64,000 nt of DNA, from assembly GCA_035651755.1 (NCBI GenBank), contig DASRFA010000017.1, positions 130,048 to 194,047 of the forward strand. The letters run 5' to 3'. The position numbers were made by a program, and so were the translations under genes. This document shows, piece after piece, positions 14,540 through 23,148 of this stretch. Under the pieces are notes generated by a model. That model searched no databases. It was not told the DNA's origin and saw nothing but the letters and a program-made list of their open reading frames with translations. Every line of letters starts with the position of its first letter. Within the stretch, counting starts at the first letter, position 1. The stretch is from DASRFA01 sp035651755. GTDB taxonomy: Bacteria > Desulfobacterota > Binatia > UBA12015.

Positions 14540-16429
14540 TCACTCGGCAAGGGCGATCGGCGTATCGTTCCGCGTCGCCCGTAGACGTTCGAAGAGCTCG
14601 TCCCGACCGGCCTCGATCGCGGCGTCCGCGCTCGCGCCCGCCGCGCGCTTCGCGGCGCCGACCGCAGCCTTCTGCGCGCTCTCCGGCGGCACGTAGTCGT
14701 ACTCGAACCGCTCGTATCCCGGCATCCGCTGGAGCGACTTGCCGGCGAGGTAGCGGACCGACGCGTAGGGATCGTCGAGCGAGCGCGCGAGCCAGGGAGC
14801 GCCCCAGCCGGGCGGCAGCGCGCCGGCCGCGCCCTCCCAGCCGAGGTGCCAGGCGGCGGCGGCGCGCTGGATCGAGTCGCCGCGCACGAGCCAGAGGAGC
14901 CCCGCCGGAACCCGCGTCTCGTCGTCCGACAGCGGGCGGGCCGGCGTGCCGTACCAGTCGGCCATGTGCTCCTGCGTCCACGCCAGGGTCCGGTCGAGGT
15001 GGCAGAGGTTGCAGGCGTTCGGCTTCTCGCCGCCGTCCACGCCCGCGACGATCGGCACGTCGATCCGGTGATTGCGCGTCATCTTGAGGAGCCCGTAGGT
15101 CGTGTTCGTCATGTGGCAATCCATGCAGCGCGATCCCGTCGATTCCGCCGCGTGGTGCGTGTGCGCCTCGAGGTCCGCCTTCGCCGCGAACCCCGCGTGG
15201 CACTGGAGGCACGCGCCGTCCGCTTCCTTGTCGGCGGCGAGCTGATCATCGGGATCGCTCTTGTGCATCGAGTGGCACGAGACGCAGTCCATCTCCCCTT
15301 CCGTGAAGCAGCGCGAGAAGATCATCGCGTTGTACTCGCGTCCGGTCGCGCGCGACGTTCCGTCCGGCCAGTAGTAGGCCCTCATCTCCGGCGTCTGCTC
15401 GACCTCGAGCGTGCTGATGATCCGGTAGAGGCTCAGGTCCTTGCCGGGGCGATACGACGAGCCCTTCTCCCAGTCGAGGTCCTGCGGGCGCCGGTTCATG
15501 ACCGCGTGGCACTGCCCGCAGACCTCCGCGGAGCGGACGTGGTCGAGCTTCGCGGGATTGACGATCGTCGGGTCGTCGGCGCCGCCGACGTGCAGCTCGT
15601 AGCGGTGCACGGGATCGCGATTCGCGGCGACGTGGTCGGCGGCCGGACCGTGGCAGGCCTCGCACGCGATCCCGAGCTCGCCCACGCGGGTGTCGGCGAC
15701 CGGCCGGTCCGCCCGCGGCCAGCGCGCCCGGGGCGCGGTCGCGTGGCAGGGGGCGCACGCGGCGGCCCAGCTTCCGCCGCCCAGGATGCCGAGCGAACCC
15801 GAGTGCGGCTGGTTGTAGACGTCCTCGGTCGGCACCCAGCGACCGTCCTTCACGAGCCACACCCAGTTGAGCTGGCGGAAGATGCCCATCGCATCCCGGA
15901 TCCAGTACATCTGCATGTGGTGCGAGCCGGTCGTCATCACGACCGGCCCTTCCATCTTCGGGAGCGACGGCGGCGGAGCCGCGTCCGGATCCGGCTTCCG
16001 CATCACGAACTGGAAGAGCGCGTCCGGGTGGATGTCCTTCGCCCAGAGCTCGCCGTCGCGGACGTCGAGCCGAAGCTCGCGACCGCGGCCGTGCACCACG
16101 GCGGGCGCGTACGGAGGCAGGATGACGTCGCGTGTCGCGACCTGCGTCATCGTCCGGTGGTACGACCGGTGCCAGCTCGCGAACTGCGCGGGGTGGCACG
16201 CCCGGCACTTCGTCGACGAGACGTAGCCGAGCTCGTCGCTCTTGTGCGCGGCCTGCTGGACCGCGGTCGGCGTCGCCGGCGGCGACCAGAGGCGCGGCAG
16301 GACGAGCGCGACGACGAGAGCAGCGGCGACCGACGCGGCGAGCCGATGCGCGATCGAGCGGCGGACGACGAGCCACGCGGCGACGGCGGCCACGATCGCG
16401 AGCGTCGCCTGCTCCGTCCCGATGCCCAT
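14540..16429 (-). CDS. Octaheme c-type cytochrome with C-terminal HEAT-like segment (629 aa)
   Basis: Eight CxxCH haem-binding motifs begin at about C75, C225, C256, C304, C382, C407, C435 and C473. The N-terminus has two hydrophobic segments (residues 8-22 and 32-48), so the protein is exported and probably membrane-anchored. After the last haem, a region with AAAAWHLGWEGA and YASVRYLAGKSLQRM (about 540-585) resembles HEAT repeats. The arrangement recalls multihaem cytochromes of the cytochrome c554/NrfA-related type found with HEAT or TPR tails. It would move electrons in the periplasm, with its 4-TM neighbour as a possible quinol link. The terminal acceptor is unknown. Confidence 0.88.
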   Translation of the reverse strand: MGIGTEQATLAIVAAVAAWLVVRRSIAHRLAASVAAALVVALVLPRLWSPPATPTAVQQAAHKSDELGYVSSTKCRACHPAQFASWHRSYHRTMTQVATRDVILPPYAPAVVHGRGRELRLDVRDGELWAKDIHPDALFQFVMRKPDPDAAPPPSLPKMEGPVVMTTGSHHMQMYWIRDAMGIFRQLNWVWLVKDGRWVPTEDVYNQPHSGSLGILGGGSWAAACAPCHATAPRARWPRADRPVADTRVGELGIACEACHGPAADHVAANRDPVHRYELHVGGADDPTIVNPAKLDHVRSAEVCGQCHAVMNRRPQDLDWEKGSSYRPGKDLSLYRIISTLEVEQTPEMRAYYWPDGTSRATGREYNAMIFSRCFTEGEMDCVSCHSMHKSDPDDQLAADKEADGACLQCHAGFAAKADLEAHTHHAAESTGSRCMDCHMTNTTYGLLKMTRNHRIDVPIVAGVDGGEKPNACNLCHLDRTLAWTQEHMADWYGTPARPLSDDETRVPAGLLWLVRGDSIQRAAAAWHLGWEGAAGALPPGWGAPWLARSLDDPYASVRYLAGKSLQRMPGYERFEYDYVPPESAQKAAVGAAKRAAGASADAAIEAGRDELFERLRATRNDTPIALAE

Positions 16430-16577
16430 GATCCTTCGTCGGCCGACTCGCCCCGTGCCGGATCGCCGCGTCCGCGGGCGATGTCCGGCGCGACACGGCG
16501 CGAGCGCGTCGCGCCGCCGCCGTCGGGCTGCTCCCCGGAACGGTAGCCTCTCGACCGGCGACCAGGCAACGGCCGAA

Positions 16578-16890
16578 ATGAGCGCGTGCCCGGCCACGCG
16601 CGCGTTCGTCCTCACGCACGAGGGGTACCCGTGCGTCTTCTGGAAGGAGTACTTCAACTGGCAGCTCGGGAAGCCGGGTACGCCGAACGGCATTGGGGCC
16701 CTCGTCGCGGCGCACGAGCGCTTCGCCGGCGGATCGACCGAGGTGCTGCGGGCGGACGACGACCTGTACGTGATGCAGCGGCTCGGCCACGGCGACCAGC
16801 CCGGGCTGGTGCTCGCTCTCAACAACCGCGGCGACCGGTGGAACGGCTCGTGGGTGACGACCCGATGGCGTGATCAGCGTCTCGCCCCGG
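16578..16890 (+). pseudogene. Remnant of an alpha-amylase (GH13) C-terminal region
   Basis: An isolated segment of about 100 codons reads like the end of the barrel and the start of domain C of bacterial alpha-amylases: FVLTHEGYPCVFWKEYFNW, GTPNGIGALVAAHE, VLRADDDLYVMQRLGHGDQP, GLVLALNNRGDRWNG and WVTTRW. The catalytic barrel is missing upstream, where the octaheme gene runs on the other strand, and the similarity fades after APVAWW near 16900 without the normal C-terminus. It is therefore a decayed fragment, not a functional enzyme. A small ATG-initiated reading frame exists at 16578 but has no clear ribosome site. Confidence 0.8.
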
Positions 16891-17123
16891 TGGCGTGGTG
16901 GAGCGCGCGCGGTGTCCGGGCGCGGCCGCACACCGCGCGTGCGACATGCGGCACCCGCTCGCTCTTGCGTCGTGAAATGTCGGCAAGCGGTGGGAACGAC
17001 ACGTGTTTTTACCGTTCCCGCCGATGCGCCCGTCTGCTATGCCGAGCACGCCGGCGCGGCTCTGGGGGGATAGACGCTGTTGGCGCTTGGGCCGCGCGAG
17101 CGTCACGCGGGGGATTCAAGTCC

Positions 17124-18662
17124 ATGCAGACGCTCGTCCAGCGCCTCGGCGCGGCCGTGGCCGCCGCCGCCTTCCTCTCGTTCGCCCATCACGCCGCCGC
17201 CGCCGGGCCGCCGCTCTCGGCCTACACGATCTTCGGCGAGAACGGCGTCGTCATCGGCTTCGAGTCGCACATCAACGGGCTCGTCGGTGCGCGCAACAAC
17301 GATCCCGTCGCCGACAACAACGCCGTCAAGCTGAACCAGGGCGCGTCCGTCAACGGCGACGTCCGGAGCGGCGGCAACGTCAACCTTCAGAAGAACGCGT
17401 TCATCACCGGCACCCTCTTCCGGCCCGCCGGCACGACTCTCACGCTCAACTTCGGCTCGAGCGTCGGCACCGATGCGTTCCCGGTCGACCCGATGCTTCC
17501 GACGCTGCCGGCGCCGATGGCGTTCGCCTGCCCGACCGGCGGCCCGCCGCTGACCGGCGGAAACGGACAGACGCTGCCGCTCGCCGCCGGCACGTACGGT
17601 GTCCTCAACTTCGGAGCCACGTTCCACCTCGTCCTCACCACGACCGGCGACTACTTCTTCGACTCGATCAACGCCGGCAACGGCTCGACGATCACCGTGA
17701 CGCAGCCCGGAACGCGGGTGTTCGTCTGCGGCACCGTGTTCTTCGGCAACGTCCAGGTCCAGACGCCCGCCGCCTCGCCCTGCGACTTCTTCGTCGAGGT
17801 GCACGGCAGCGGGACGAACGCGTTCCAGCTCGGCGGCGGCAGCAACTGGATCGGCGACGTCTTCGTGCCGAACGGCGAGATCCACGTCGGCTCGGGCGAC
17901 ACGACCGGTACGTTCGCCGGCCGCTTCTTCAGCAACATGGTCGACATCGAGCACGCCATCACCGGCAACTCGACGAATTGCGGATCGCCGCCCGGCAACA
18001 TGATGGAGTTCCAGAGCAACAAGGACGCGACGATCCTCCACAACCGGAAGATGCAGAACAACGGCGCGACCAAGACCCTGCGCGTCGACTTCCAGACCCG
18101 GTCCCTCGTGGGCTTCGACGTCTCGACCGTGGACTTCTCGAAGGTCACGAAGGCGGAGCTGATCCTCACCGTCTCCGACAACGGCTTCGACGTGCCGCCC
18201 TACTCGCCGAGCTCCGGCTGGCCGGTCGGCGGCGGCGGGGTGTTCGTCGGGCGTCTGTTCGACGGCTTCGAGACCTGGGCGGAGGGTAACGGCAACAACT
18301 TCCCGATCCCGAAGAACCCGCGCGGCACCGGGTCCGGCGTCACCTGGAACTGCGCGACCGACACGAACATCGCCAACGAGAAGACCGATTGCTCCGGCAT
18401 CTTCCACTGGAAGCGAGGCGGCCGGCTGGTGGAGGGTCCGCTGCGCGGGCCGGCGATCCAGACCGACGGCATGGCCGACGGGACGAAGGTCGTCTTCGAC
18501 GTGACGCCCGACGTCCAGGCGGGCCTCGGCCCGCTCGACCAGCAGTTCATGACCTGGTTCGTCGAGCGCCACGGCCCGGGCTTCGTCGCGTACTATTCGC
18601 GCGAGGGTGCGACCGCGGTCGGGAATCCGAGCTTCGCGCCGACGCTGGTCATCACCGAGTAA
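17124..18662 (+). CDS. Secreted beta-rich protein with C-terminal DNRLRE-like domain (512 aa)
   Basis: A signal peptide (residues 1-26, ending AAAAG) precedes a Gly/Asn/Thr-rich region to about residue 290. Regular strand-turn sequence there (NGLVGARNNDPV, GASVNGDVRSGGNVNLQ, GNGSTITVTQPGTRVFVCG) suggests a right-handed beta-helix or ice-binding/adhesin-like fold. The C-terminal part (about 295-512) starts SNKDATILHNRKMQNNGATK and ends SFAPTLVITE, the pattern of DNRLRE-type beta-sandwich domains in surface proteins. Paired cysteines imply an oxidising, exported location. It converges with the phosphatase-repeat gene across a strong hairpin. A surface or extracellular-matrix role is inferred. 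Confidence 0.78.
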   Translation: MQTLVQRLGAAVAAAAFLSFAHHAAAAGPPLSAYTIFGENGVVIGFESHINGLVGARNNDPVADNNAVKLNQGASVNGDVRSGGNVNLQKNAFITGTLFRPAGTTLTLNFGSSVGTDAFPVDPMLPTLPAPMAFACPTGGPPLTGGNGQTLPLAAGTYGVLNFGATFHLVLTTTGDYFFDSINAGNGSTITVTQPGTRVFVCGTVFFGNVQVQTPAASPCDFFVEVHGSGTNAFQLGGGSNWIGDVFVPNGEIHVGSGDTTGTFAGRFFSNMVDIEHAITGNSTNCGSPPGNMMEFQSNKDATILHNRKMQNNGATKTLRVDFQTRSLVGFDVSTVDFSKVTKAELILTVSDNGFDVPPYSPSSGWPVGGGGVFVGRLFDGFETWAEGNGNNFPIPKNPRGTGSGVTWNCATDTNIANEKTDCSGIFHWKRGGRLVEGPLRGPAIQTDGMADGTKVVFDVTPDVQAGLGPLDQQFMTWFVERHGPGFVAYYSREGATAVGNPSFAPTLVITE

Positions 18663-18673
18663 TGCGCGGCACG

Positions 18674-18715
18674 GGTGCGGGCCCGGACGGAACGACCGTC
18701 CGGGCCCCGCACCCG
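18674..18715. terminator. Long GC hairpin between convergent genes
   Basis: An 18-bp stem with one bulged base and the loop AACGA (18692-18696) lies between the stops of two convergent genes (18662 and 18780). Arms start GGGTGCGGGCCCGGACGG. No T-run follows on either strand, but the location and strength suggest a bidirectional transcription stop. Confidence 0.65.
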
Positions 18716-18779
18716 GCGCCGCGGTGTGCGGAGCGCTCTCGGCGCAAGCGCGGCGGCACCGGCCGCGCTCCCTCCGCGC

Positions 18780-21755
18780 CTACTTGCACTTCACCACGCC
18801 GGCCCTCGTCACGTACGTGCAGGTCGGCGACGCCGGGCCGGGGAAGACGGCCTCGCCGCACTGGTTGGTCTCGGCGTACGGCGGGTCGAGGACGATCGTC
18901 GCCTTGAGCGGCAGCGCCGCTGCAGCGACGGCGTAGCTCCCCGACTTGCCGGAGACCGAGAACTGCACCTGGCCGGGAACCCTCGTGCTCTTCTTGACGG
19001 TCACCCGGTAGATGCCCTCGACGAGCGGCACCGGGTTCCCGAAGTTGCGATAGGTATAGGTGGTGCCGGCGCCGTTGATCGTCCACCCGAAGCGCGCGTT
19101 GAACTCGTAGATGCCGCCCGGGATGGTCGCGTCGACGATGGTCCCGCCGTTGGCGTCCGTCAGCAGCACGCGGACGCCGCGGTTCAACGGATCGATCGGC
19201 GGGCTCGTCGGGATCGCCACCACGCCCGAGAACTTGAGCTTGTCGTCGCCGGGGGGGGTCGCCAGCTTGCTGATGGTCACGTTCGGCTTGGTCGCGAACA
19301 CCGGCAGGTAGTTGTTGCACGGGTCGCACGCGTCGCCCGTGCCGTCGCCGTCGCTGTCGGCCTGCGACGGATCCGACTGGTTCGGGCAGTCGTCGGTCAG
19401 ATCGCAGAGCCCGTCGCCGTCGGTGTCGGGCTGCCCGCCGTCGGGCGGGCACGCGCTGCTCGAGCCCGAGCACGCCTCGGCCGCGTCGCAGACCCCGGCC
19501 GCCGCGCGGCACACCGTGCCCGCCGGCTTGAGAGCGTTGCCCGGACAGGAGGCGCTCGTCCCGGTGCAGCTCTCCGCCACGTCGCAGTCGCCGGCCGCCG
19601 GCCGGCAGACGGTGGTCGTGGGCTCGAACTGGTTCGTCGGGCACTGCGCCTGCGTGCCGTTGCATTGCTCGGCGACGTCGCAGATGCCGGCGGCGGAACG
19701 GCACACGAAGCCGCTCGGCCGGAGCGCGTCCGCCGGACATGCGGCCGACGTTCCGGTGCAGTTCTCCGCGACGTCGCACAGTCCCGCCGCGGGGCGGCAG
19801 ACCGACGTCGTCGGCGCGAGCGCGTCGGCCGGACACGCGGTCGACGAGCCGTTGCAGACCTCCGAAGGATCGCACGGCCCGGCCGACCCGCGGCACCCCG
19901 TGCCGGCGGGCTTCACGCCGTCCGCCGGGCAGGCCGCGCTCGAGCCGGTGCAGCTCTCGGCCTGGTCGCACACGTCGACCGCGCCGCGGCAGACGGTCGT
20001 CGACGGCGCGAACCCGTCCGCGGGGCAAGCCGCCGACGATCCGGTGCAAGCTTCGGCCGGGTCGCAGTCACCCGCCGACGGCCGGCACGTGGTGCCCGCC
20101 GCCACGAAGCCGTCGGACGGACAGGCGGCGCTCGACCCGGTGCACGACTCGGCGACGTCGCAGTCGCCCGCCGAAGGCCGACAGGTGGTCCCGGCCGAGA
20201 CCAGCACGTCCGGCGGGCAGTTGTTTCCAACGCCGTCGCAGCTCTCGGCGACGTCGCAATCGCCGGCGGCGCCGCGGCATTCCGCGGTCGACTTGAGGTC
20301 GGCGGGGCACTGCGGGCTCGAGCCGTCGCAGCTTTCGGCCGGATCGCAGACGCCGCCGCTCGCACGGCACTGCGTGCCGCCGGACACGAGCTGGCAGCTC
20401 GCCGTGCAGCACGACGTGGGGCCGCCGTTCGCGGCGCCCTGGTCGCACGCCTCGCCCGCCTGGACGGCGCCGTCGCCGCAGACCTGGTTCTTCACGATGG
20501 TGAACTGGTCGAAGACCTGGTTGCTCTGGTTCACCGCCTGGCCGGTGAGGGTGGTGTCGTTCTGGATGCGGATCTCGAGGTGCTGGTAGACCGCGAAGCT
20601 GCAGTACTGGCCGGCGACGCCGTTCGCGCAATCGTTCGCGATCCACGGGCAGTAGCTCTTGCTGCCGAAGAGCGGCTGGCGATAGGGGCCGCCGCCGTCC
20701 GCGTTCGCGGCGCTGTCGAGCGTCTTCCCGCCGCCGCCGCTCATGATGTAGCGCGTCTTCAAGCCGTCGCCGCCGAACTCGTCGACCGCCTTGGAGCGCT
20801 CGTAGATGTGGTCGTGCCCCTCGAAGACGATGTCGACGCCGTACTGCTCGAAGATCGGCCCGAAGGTGTTCTTGACGGACGAGTTGCTGCCGAACGACGC
20901 GATGCCGTTCGCGCACGAGTGCGACGCCTGGTGCAGAAACACGAACTTCCACTTGCGCGTCGTCGCGGCGAGGTCGGCGGCTAGCCAATTCGCCTGCGTC
21001 GAGCCGATCGCCGGCGGGTTCACGTCGAGGACGACGAAGTGCGCGTCGCCGTGATCGAACGAGTAGAAGCGCTCCTCCTGCCCCGCGGGCGCGTTGCGCG
21101 GCAGGAGATGGAGCTTGATCTCCACAGAGCTCGCCCAGTTGCTCGCGCCGACGTCGTTCAGATCGTGGTTGCCGAGGGTCGGCATGAACACCGCGCGCCG
21201 CAGGATCTGGTTCCGGTACGCCGAAATGAAGACGTTGTTGTCCCAGTCCGACTGCGTGCCGTTCTCGTAGGCGTTGTCGCCGACGGTCATCAGCAGCGGA
21301 GCATCCGACGCGCTGATGTTGTTTGCGACGTTCGTCGCCTCGTTCTGGCCCGAGCCGAAGTCGCCGACGACCGTGAAGAACAGCTCGCTCGTGTCCGTCG
21401 GCGCCTTGAACGTCTGGAACGAGTTCACGGCGAGGACCTCGACGTTGTTCGTGAGCAGGCGATAGTAGTAGCGCGTACCGGGCGCGAGGCTCGTGAGCTG
21501 CACCGCGTGACACGTCCCGGCCGCTCCGATCTCGCAGCTCCCCGTCTGTCCGACGGTCGCGGACGAGCCGAGCGACGGCGTCGTCCCGTACTCGACGCGG
21601 CTGTCCCCGGCGACGTTCGTCCACCACTCGATCGTCATCGTGGTGGTGAGGCCGTCAGGGTTCTGGATCAGCGGGCCCCGCGTGAGCGTCTGTGCCGAGG
21701 CGGTCGTCGCGACGGCGAGGAGCAGGAGTGGGATGAGTCGGCGCAGGTGCTTCAC
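18780..21755 (-). CDS. Secreted purple-acid-phosphatase-like metallophosphoesterase with ten disintegrin-like repeats (991 aa)
   Basis: Signal peptide (residues 1-22), then an FN3-like domain (SRVEYGTTPS, LAPGTRYYYRLL), then a metallophosphoesterase domain with all motif blocks: GDFGSG, GDNAYENG, LGNHDLND, HQASHSC and GHDHIYER (about 130-330). It should be an exported phosphatase or phosphodiesterase with a dinuclear metal site. Next come ten tandem cysteine-rich units of about 32 aa with the pattern CRxxxGxCDxAExCxGxSxxCPxD, a thrombospondin type 3-like calcium segment (DTDGDGLCDLTDDCP, ADSDGDGTGDACD) and a C-terminal beta-sandwich. The GTG at 21755 is used: it follows GGGGGCTCC and begins the signal peptide. 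A surface-anchored phosphate-scavenging role is inferred. Confidence 0.88.
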   Translation of the reverse strand: MKHLRRLIPLLLLAVATTASAQTLTRGPLIQNPDGLTTTMTIEWWTNVAGDSRVEYGTTPSLGSSATVGQTGSCEIGAAGTCHAVQLTSLAPGTRYYYRLLTNNVEVLAVNSFQTFKAPTDTSELFFTVVGDFGSGQNEATNVANNISASDAPLLMTVGDNAYENGTQSDWDNNVFISAYRNQILRRAVFMPTLGNHDLNDVGASNWASSVEIKLHLLPRNAPAGQEERFYSFDHGDAHFVVLDVNPPAIGSTQANWLAADLAATTRKWKFVFLHQASHSCANGIASFGSNSSVKNTFGPIFEQYGVDIVFEGHDHIYERSKAVDEFGGDGLKTRYIMSGGGGKTLDSAANADGGGPYRQPLFGSKSYCPWIANDCANGVAGQYCSFAVYQHLEIRIQNDTTLTGQAVNQSNQVFDQFTIVKNQVCGDGAVQAGEACDQGAANGGPTSCCTASCQLVSGGTQCRASGGVCDPAESCDGSSPQCPADLKSTAECRGAAGDCDVAESCDGVGNNCPPDVLVSAGTTCRPSAGDCDVAESCTGSSAACPSDGFVAAGTTCRPSAGDCDPAEACTGSSAACPADGFAPSTTVCRGAVDVCDQAESCTGSSAACPADGVKPAGTGCRGSAGPCDPSEVCNGSSTACPADALAPTTSVCRPAAGLCDVAENCTGTSAACPADALRPSGFVCRSAAGICDVAEQCNGTQAQCPTNQFEPTTTVCRPAAGDCDVAESCTGTSASCPGNALKPAGTVCRAAAGVCDAAEACSGSSSACPPDGGQPDTDGDGLCDLTDDCPNQSDPSQADSDGDGTGDACDPCNNYLPVFATKPNVTISKLATPPGDDKLKFSGVVAIPTSPPIDPLNRGVRVLLTDANGGTIVDATIPGGIYEFNARFGWTINGAGTTYTYRNFGNPVPLVEGIYRVTVKKSTRVPGQVQFSVSGKSGSYAVAAAALPLKATIVLDPPYAETNQCGEAVFPGPASPTCTYVTRAGVVKCK
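19440..20369 (-). repeat. Ten tandem ~96-bp disintegrin-like coding repeats
   Basis: Within the phosphatase gene, ten units of about 32 codons repeat the pattern CRxxxGxCDxAExCxGxSxxCP. Each has six regularly spaced cysteines. Neighbouring units are similar enough (for example CRPSAGDCD occurs twice in a row) to indicate growth by tandem duplication, and they may vary in number between strains. Confidence 0.9.
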
Positions 21756-21840
21756 GGAGCCCCCGTTCGAGTCACGGCCGAAATGCCGACCGTAGTGGGC
21801 GGCGACGCTATACGAATCGCGCCATGATATGGAAGGCCGG

Positions 21841-22989
21841 ATGTCCGCTCGCCTGCGACCACTCCTCGTCCTCGCGTGCATCGCGCTCCTCTGGTGGCTC
21901 GCGGCCGACGGCCGCACGGGCAGCGATTCCGGCGGCGAGGCATCGACCGAAGGAAGAGCGTCGGAGACGGCGACGCCGCCGGGAGACGGAGCGACGCCCG
22001 CGGGTGAAGCGCCGGCCCCCGAGCCGACGCTCGACCAGCGCGCTCGATCGATCCTGCCCGAAGCGAGCTGCGTCCGCCCCGACCGCTCGACCGCGAGCGG
22101 GCCGGCTCCGCGCTGCGTGGCGTCGCTCGGCCGGGCCATCACGCTCGGCATCGCGCCCGGGGGTCCGCTCGCGATCGTCTCGCTGACCCACTCGGCGACG
22201 ATGTCGTGGTCGCTTCCCCGAGCGATCCTCGACCGGCCATTCGACCCCCTCCCCGCGGACGCGGAGGCCCAGGCGATCTTCGTCGCGGAGCCCGGGACCC
22301 GTGCCCTCTTCGCGGTCGGGTCGCGGATCCTCCGCTACGACACGACGTCCGGCCGCGTCGCGGACGCGATCGACGGACCGGGCGGCCGGATCGGCGACCT
22401 GGCCGCGACCAGCGATGGATCCGCCATCGCCGTCGTCGCCTCCGGCGACGGCCAGGCGCACCTTCTCGACGCGACCGGCACGCCGGTCCGGACGCTCGCA
22501 ACCGCCGACCGCGCCGCGCGAATCGCGATCGACACGACCGGCAGCCGGGCCGCAGTCGCGACCGAGGTCGGCTCGATCGCGCTCTTCGACCTCGCAGGCG
22601 GTGCCGAACCGGTCGTCGCGACGCCTTCGCTCGAACCGGCGGCTGCTCTCGCATTCGGCCGCGACGCGCTCTACGCCGCGGGCAGCGACGGAGTGCTGCG
22701 GGCGCTCGATCCGCGAAGCGGGACGGTCGCGTGGCAGCGCGACGTGGGCTCCCCCCTCGTCGCGCTGGCGCTCGCGCGCGGCGGTCGGGTCGCCGCGACC
22801 GGGGCCCGCGATCGCGTTCTGCGGCTGCACGCGCTCCCAGGCGGGGAGATCCTCGACGCGCTCGAATGGCACCGCGCCGGGATCGCGGGGCTCGCGTTCG
22901 GCGCCGGACCGACGCTGGTCTCGGCGGATCGCGACGGCGAGCTCGCGGTGTGGGACCTCGGGGGCGACGGAAGGCGCGCGGCTCGCTGA
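21841..22989 (+). CDS. Signal-anchored WD40-like beta-propeller protein (382 aa)
   Basis: An N-terminal hydrophobic segment (LRPLLVLACIALLWWLAA, residues 4-21) acts as a signal or anchor, followed by a Pro/Ala/Gly-rich linker to about residue 65. The remainder has repeated blades ending like WD40/PQQ repeats: GSRILRYDTTSGRVADAI, GQAHLLDATGTPVRTL, DGVLRALDPRSGTVAWQRD, DRVLRLHALPGG and DGELAVWDLGGD. It probably forms a periplasmic propeller for protein-protein contact. The ATG at 21841 is preferred because GGAAGG stands 4 bases upstream; an in-frame ATG lies at 21829. It is divergent from the phosphatase gene. No enzymatic motif is seen. Confidence 0.72.
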   Translation: MSARLRPLLVLACIALLWWLAADGRTGSDSGGEASTEGRASETATPPGDGATPAGEAPAPEPTLDQRARSILPEASCVRPDRSTASGPAPRCVASLGRAITLGIAPGGPLAIVSLTHSATMSWSLPRAILDRPFDPLPADAEAQAIFVAEPGTRALFAVGSRILRYDTTSGRVADAIDGPGGRIGDLAATSDGSAIAVVASGDGQAHLLDATGTPVRTLATADRAARIAIDTTGSRAAVATEVGSIALFDLAGGAEPVVATPSLEPAAALAFGRDALYAAGSDGVLRALDPRSGTVAWQRDVGSPLVALALARGGRVAATGARDRVLRLHALPGGEILDALEWHRAGIAGLAFGAGPTLVSADRDGELAVWDLGGDGRRAAR

Positions 22990-23148
22990 CCGCGCATCGC
23001 GCCCTACCCGGCGGTCTGCGCGCCCGAATTCGCGCCGCGGCCGCCGGTTTTCGGTTCTCTATTGACTAGAACCGTGCTAGCCAGGCACGCATCGCCTACA
23101 GCATGTCCCCAAGCCCCGTCCCAGCTCGGGCTTGAACAAGGGGGAGCC

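Noticed and set aside
18675..20984. 769-aa plus-strand frame over the disintegrin-like repeats
   Set aside because: It is the complement of the repeated gene, so it looks repetitive; no signal peptide or domain, while the minus frame has both.
21765..21785. A GTTCGAGTC string resembling a tRNA T-loop
   Set aside because: No acceptor stem, anticodon arm or CCA context around it; no tRNA fold is possible.
23041..23090. TTGACT near 23062 as a promoter of the DUF4215 gene
   Set aside because: No -10 match at 16-18 bp spacing could be found; the gene's promoter remains undefined.
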